Assembly (NCBI GenBank): GCA_048500275.1
Contig: JASNYI010000001.1
Span: 2,294,001 to 2,358,000 of the forward strand
Source: UBA5066 sp048500275
GTDB lineage: Bacteria; Acidobacteriota; Thermoanaerobaculia; UBA5066
Direction of reading: 5' to 3'
Length of the DNA: 64,000 nucleotides
The notes under the pieces were generated by a model. That model was not told the DNA's origin. It did not search any database and saw only the letters and a list, made by a program, of their open reading frames with translations. Of this stretch, positions 61,113 through 64,000 are shown piece by piece (the stretch's first letter is position 1; the number at the start of each line of letters is the position of its first letter). Made by a program: the position numbers and the translations under genes.

Positions 61113-62183
61113 GATTCAACCTCTAAGTGCAACACCCATCGGGACTGAGAAAGATGTCCAGCGGCGTCCGAAAGCCGTGGCGCTTTCGAGGGCGGTTGTT
61201 CAGCGCGGCAGCTATCTTGTCGCAGTCTTCCTGTGTGGTCCGTTTCAGATTGAGCCCCCTCGGGAGGTATTGCCGCACTAGGCCGTTGAGGTTTTCGTTC
61301 GAGCCCCGCTCCCACGAGTGGTAGGGCGTCGCGAAGTAGCAGGTCACGCCGAATAGCCGCTCGAGCCGCTCGTAGTCGTGGAACTCCGTCCCGTTGTCGA
61401 AGGTGATCGTCTGAAACTTGTGGCGCATCCGCTGGATCACCACGGCGGCTTCATTCGTCGCCTCCGCCATCGTTCGGGCCTTCAGCTTTCGCACCAGCGT
61501 GAAGCCGCTCTTTCGCTCCACAAGCGTCAGAAGGCAGCTCGAGGAGCCGCTGCCCATGACTGTGTCCACCTCCCAGTCGCCGATTCGGCCCCGTCGTTCC
61601 ACGACCGCGGCACGTTCACTGATGTGCCGCTTCCCCAGCAGCACACCTCTCGTGGGCCGGCTCCGATACCGCTTCCGCCCGACCTTCGACATGATTCGCG
61701 TGTACCGGTACAGCGTCCCTCCGCTGCGCCTATCTCGCCTGAGCAGCCTGTAGATCGTCTCGTGACTCGGAACGGCCTTTCCCTGCGCCCGGAAGGCGCC
61801 GGCGATCTGTTCAGGGCTCCAACGTTGGCGCAGCGCCATCTCGACCTCCCCCAGAACCGCTTCGCTGAACTGCGGTCCCCGTCGACATCGACGCCTCCTC
61901 GCAACCGCGTACCCGTGGGCCTTCTCGCCTCGATACCCTCCGTCATGAGGCGTCACGTTTCGCCGCACCTCGCGGCTGATCGTGCTCGGCGCCCGCCCCA
62001 GCTCCTCCGCCAGCTCACGCTGGCTCCGGAGCAATCGTCGGCCTCCCGCTATGAGATATCGTTCTTCCTGGGTGAGCTGGTGATACAGCATGGTCGCAAC
62101 CCCTTCTTGCCGGTTGAGGTGGCGGCCAGTATCACCGCTCGCCCTCTTCCCTGTCGGGGTGTTGCACTTAGTATGTGAATCCG
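61113..62183 (-). mobile_element. IS30-family insertion sequence
   Basis: Ends are imperfect 25-base inverted repeats: GATTCA then four variable bases then CTAAGTGCAACACCC on the left (61113-61137), and its complement on the right (62157-62181). One transposase gene fills it. A 9-base direct repeat CGAGGCCTA flanks it (61104-61112 and 62184-62192), the right copy being part of R'' of attC 42. IS30 elements usually make 2-3 base duplications, so the 9-base repeat may be coincidental or reflect copied R'' sequence. Confidence 0.85.
61123..62091 (-). CDS. IS30-family transposase
   Basis: The 322-residue protein has an N-terminal helix-turn-helix (YHQLTQEERYLIAGGRRLLR, ELAEELGRAPSTISREVRRN), then the DDE core with IGDWEVDTVMG, TFDNGTEFHDYE and ATPYHSWERGSNENLNGLVR. 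This is the usual IS30 DD(33)E layout and length. The stop codon is formed by the left terminal repeat. Confidence 0.93.
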   Translation of the reverse strand: MLYHQLTQEERYLIAGGRRLLRSQRELAEELGRAPSTISREVRRNVTPHDGGYRGEKAHGYAVARRRRCRRGPQFSEAVLGEVEMALRQRWSPEQIAGAFRAQGKAVPSHETIYRLLRRDRRSGGTLYRYTRIMSKVGRKRYRSRPTRGVLLGKRHISERAAVVERRGRIGDWEVDTVMGSGSSSCLLTLVERKSGFTLVRKLKARTMAEATNEAAVVIQRMRHKFQTITFDNGTEFHDYERLERLFGVTCYFATPYHSWERGSNENLNGLVRQYLPRGLNLKRTTQEDCDKIAAALNNRPRKRHGFRTPLDIFLSPDGCCT

Positions 62184-62187
62184 CGAG

Positions 62188-62255
62188 GCCTAACCCCGGC
62201 GTGCAGTGGACTCGCTCCGCTGCGCTTCGCTCGCCACTGACGCCAGACGTTAGGC
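62188..62255 (+). repeat. attC 42
   Basis: R'' GCCTAAC, R' GTTAGGC; arms GGCGT-g-CAGTGG / CCACTGACGCC. It remains whole beside the IS30 element. Confidence 0.94.
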
Positions 62256-62274
62256 ACCTACTCGCTGTCACCCA

Positions 62275-63144
62275 GTGCTCTACCTTAAGCAGCTCCCCGA
62301 TGGCACGGTCGGACTCCGCCAGGAGCACCGGCCTCCGCTCATCTACTTGGACACATGGGCGCTGATGGAGCACGCGGAAGTCCCCGACAAGGCCGCTCGT
62401 CTTCTCGCTCTGCTGTCCGAGCAACAAGGGACGGTCGTGGTTTCGCCAGTTCAGTTGAGCGAGCTCTGCAGGACCAGCCCCATCACTCTCGGCCGCGTCC
62501 ACGCTCTCCTTCAGGCCGCAAGCCCTCACCTCACGTTCTTCGATCCCCGCCCGAAGGTCGTGCTGCGGAGCGAAGAGTTGCTGTCACGCGGTGTTCGAAC
62601 CACAGGGCCGTTCTCTATGGACCTCCTTAGAACGGCTGTTCGTACGGCCGAGCCCTGGCCTCCCGATCTCGCCGTTGTCTTCTCTGAACTGGCCGATCCG
62701 CGCAGCCTCGCCGCCTTTGAACACGCAGTCGGTCGCCACGCCCGGTTTCTCAACCGCCTCCTTGCCGGGTCCCGCCGCCGCCTCCTGTCAGACGCGCGCT
62801 TTCGTTCACAGGTTCGAAGCGTCCCTCCCGTCCGGCCCTTTCCACTTGGCACCCGCTTCTTGCTCCAAGAACTCTGGCGTGGCGTCATTCGTGATACGCG
62901 CTTCACGCCTTCGCGCAACGACTGGCTCGACTTCGCGCACACGCTGGTCCCATTGGCCTACTGCGATGCCGTCCTGCTCGACTCCGGTTGGGCCCATCGG
63001 GCGAAGGTCGCACTTCGTCGGCTTCGCTCTGCTGGGGCCACCTTTCAGGCCGCCGCCGTCTTCTCGCACCGAGACGACGCTGCCTTCTGGGCATACGTCA
63101 GTTCCCACACCGCTACCTTCTGGCAAACTTCGGGCGGTGCCTAA
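62275..63144 (+). CDS. Cassette 43: PIN-like domain protein
   Basis: The 289-residue protein has PPLIYLDTWALMEHA near the start and VVVSPVQLSELCR, a spacing of Asp and Glu like that of PIN nucleases. The distal part has NDWLDFAHTLVPLAYCDAVL followed by LDSGWAHR, which could supply the remaining acids. The length is well above that of VapC toxins, and no antitoxin gene is present in the cassette. The start is GTG 62275. A lone PIN-like nuclease, perhaps in RNA decay or defence. Confidence 0.62.
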   Translation: MLYLKQLPDGTVGLRQEHRPPLIYLDTWALMEHAEVPDKAARLLALLSEQQGTVVVSPVQLSELCRTSPITLGRVHALLQAASPHLTFFDPRPKVVLRSEELLSRGVRTTGPFSMDLLRTAVRTAEPWPPDLAVVFSELADPRSLAAFEHAVGRHARFLNRLLAGSRRRLLSDARFRSQVRSVPPVRPFPLGTRFLLQELWRGVIRDTRFTPSRNDWLDFAHTLVPLAYCDAVLLDSGWAHRAKVALRRLRSAGATFQAAAVFSHRDDAAFWAYVSSHTATFWQTSGGA

Positions 63145-63162
63145 CCCGGCATGCAGCGGACT
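63139..63162 (+). repeat. attC 43, left part, interrupted by IS copy 5
   Basis: R'' GCCTAAC then GGCATGCAGCGGACT up to the CT core; the right half lies beyond the window. Confidence 0.88.
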
Positions 63163-63176
63163 TCCATGAGAAGGCC

Positions 63177-63450
63177 CGGACGTGTCAAGTGAGACGAGGG
63201 GTGCTCTCTCCCGTCGGACCCGGTTCGATCGCCATGCTTCCATTCGCACTCTGGGAGGCGCCTCGCGACGGTCCAGGTGCATGAGGGGGTCCGAGCTGAA
63301 AGGGCGCTGCCATCTCGCTATCGGTTTTCCTGGAGAGACCGGTTGGCTCTCCGGACCCGAGTCCGCTTCGCAGTCGCCCAGACAGGGCGTCGATCCGTTC
63401 CTTGGGCATTCCGTTTCGTCTCGCTAGTCCCGTCGGTGCCTGAGTTCCGG
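63177..63450 (-). ncRNA. Predicted seekRNA/bridge RNA of IS copy 5
   Basis: The guide region equals that of copy 1: left target guide at 63366 to 63360, right target guide at 63320 to 63314 (minus strand). Its upstream part, next to the transposase gene, is altered. Confidence 0.6.
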
Positions 63451-63489
63451 AACACTACTTCTAAGAAAATATAAATGTTGGCTCTTCTC

Positions 63490-64000
63490 CTACGCCTTCG
63501 CCGTCTGCGGGCAGGAGCACTTGAGACGTCGTCGGCCTCGTAGGGCCTCCCAGGAAGGCGCCACGAAACGTGCGGCAGCACCCGCCAGCTTGCGCGCCAC
63601 GGCGATGACCGCCCGCTTCTTGGCGTACTTGCCGCCCCGACCCTCCAGCGCCAGCCCGAACCGGCGCAGGTCGCAGTCCGGCGAACGGCCCCAGGATGTA
63701 CTGCGACCCCTGCGCAGCTGAGCTGCGCAGCCAAGCCGTCTCCTCCTCCTTCGTGATCTCAGCTGCGGGTCGCTGTCCCCGCTCTGCCGTCGGGCCGGGA
63801 CCAACCCGGTGTACGGGCCACCATCCGGCTCTTCTCGAACCGGTCCGGCGTCTCCAGCGTCGGGACGCTGAGCCAGCGACAGGATGAACCCCACCCGTGA
63901 ACCTGCCGCAGCAGGCCCGTTTCGGGGTACTTCGTCTTCGCCATCTCGCGCACTCTCTGGTTCAGCGCACGGATCTCTGCTCCGAGATCGCGTCGATCGC
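63490..64000 (-). pseudogene. Transposase gene of IS copy 5, 3' part, frameshifted
   Basis: The C-terminal region of the same transposase can be followed but with many indels, as in copy 3. The rest lies outside the window. Sequence error is a likely cause. Confidence 0.65.

Larger units (their letters stand above)
28209..64000 (+). mobile_element. Integron gene-cassette array (43 cassettes visible, no integrase in window)
   Basis: Forty-three consecutive units each consist of a core start, usually one plus-strand gene, and a 56-70 base imperfect inverted repeat whose ends are R'' (GCCTAAC and variants) and R' (GTTAGGC and variants). The R'' of each cassette complements its own start, often over 9-12 bases (for example GTTAGGCAGCCC at 28765 and GGGCTGCCTAAC at 29363-29374). 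The attC sites are closely related to each other, as in sedentary chromosomal integrons. Base composition is less GC-extreme than the flank, and cargo is mostly small unknown, exported or membrane proteins. The array continues past the window. Confidence 0.93.
63161..64000 (-). mobile_element. IS1111-group insertion sequence, copy 5 (incomplete in window, altered after 63450)
   Basis: The first about 290 bases equal the intact copies, including the CT core, subterminal repeat and guide-RNA region. From about 63451 the match is broken by indels and a foreign AT-rich stretch (AAAATATAAATG). The element runs off the end of the window. Confidence 0.82.

Noticed and set aside
28700..62255. Regularly recurring 56-70 base repeats as a CRISPR array
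   Set aside because: Spacing is 280-2800 bases with genes in between, the repeats are imperfect palindromes with varied loops, and each pairs with its cassette start; they are attC sites.
28700..63170. A 'conserved' C-terminal peptide of the type NPACSGLAALATDARR in many open frames
   Set aside because: It is the translation of attC sequence by frames that run through the recombination site, not a protein motif; such frames end beyond the true genes or are chance frames.

Overview
The window is bacterial, very GC-rich, and joins two different kinds of DNA. Positions 1 to about 27.7 kb are ordinary chromosome: tightly packed genes with GTGA/ATGA stop-start overlaps, four tRNA genes, the SRP RNA gene, dnaX-recR, an mglB/mglA polarity pair and nadA. 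The mix (MglA/MglB, SpoIIE-type phosphatase, large secreted PKD-domain metalloprotease, paired gamma-glutamyltransferases, extreme GC) suggests an Acidobacteriota-like or myxobacteria-like organism. That is an inference; no rRNA or phylogenetic marker here settles it. The chromosomal part runs: secreted hypothetical protein and PKD metalloprotease; tRNA-Glu; ABC-2 exporter (ATPase plus permease); tRNA-Arg; VapBC-type toxin-antitoxin; MFS exporter; tadA; zinc-ribbon protein; two tRNA-Ser; ffs; dnaX-recR; mglB-mglA; a receiver protein; a DEDD exonuclease; an alpha/beta hydrolase; nadA; a membrane phosphatase; a P-loop protein; two GGT-family genes; a beta-hydroxyacid dehydrogenase; and a SprT-like metalloprotein. 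From 28,209 to the end of the window, about 36 kb, lies an integron gene-cassette array: I delimit 43 consecutive cassettes, almost all with a single plus-strand gene followed by a 56-70 bp attC site. Each cassette starts with TTAGGC, TTATGC, TTAGAT or a similar core and ends with the matching complement (GCCTAAC, GCATAAC, ATCTAAC). The attC arms show compensatory covariation, which proves a selected hairpin. No integrase gene is visible, so within this window it is a CALIN-type array (attC cluster lacking integrase) or a sedentary integron whose intI lies elsewhere; by orientation, intI is expected to the left of 28.2 kb. Cassette cargo includes small lipoproteins (five of one superfamily), secreted proteins, membrane proteins, a DUF262/HNH GmrSD-like protein, a SUKH-like protein, a PIN-like protein, a methionine-aminopeptidase-fold protein that has lost its metal ligands, a hydrolase, many unknowns, and several repeated cassettes with no credible gene. 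Five copies of one IS1111-group (IS110 family) element sit inside attC sites at the same CT dinucleotide. Their non-coding end, downstream of the transposase gene, contains two 7-nt segments flanking a hairpin that match the left and right halves of the attC target: GCGGACT equals the target top strand, and TAGCGAG is the reverse complement of CTCGCTA. This is the arrangement expected of a seekRNA/bridge RNA, so these elements look RNA-guided to the integron's own recombination sites. An IS30-family element sits at the R'' end of another attC. A block (ORF-less cassette A, cassette B, cassette C, IS) is duplicated at 43.2-46.3 kb and 49.7-53.2 kb; the second copy is riddled with indels between about 50.85 and 52.86 kb with sharp boundaries, and the window's last about 550 bases look similar. 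I suspect uncorrected sequence in repeats, not biological decay.
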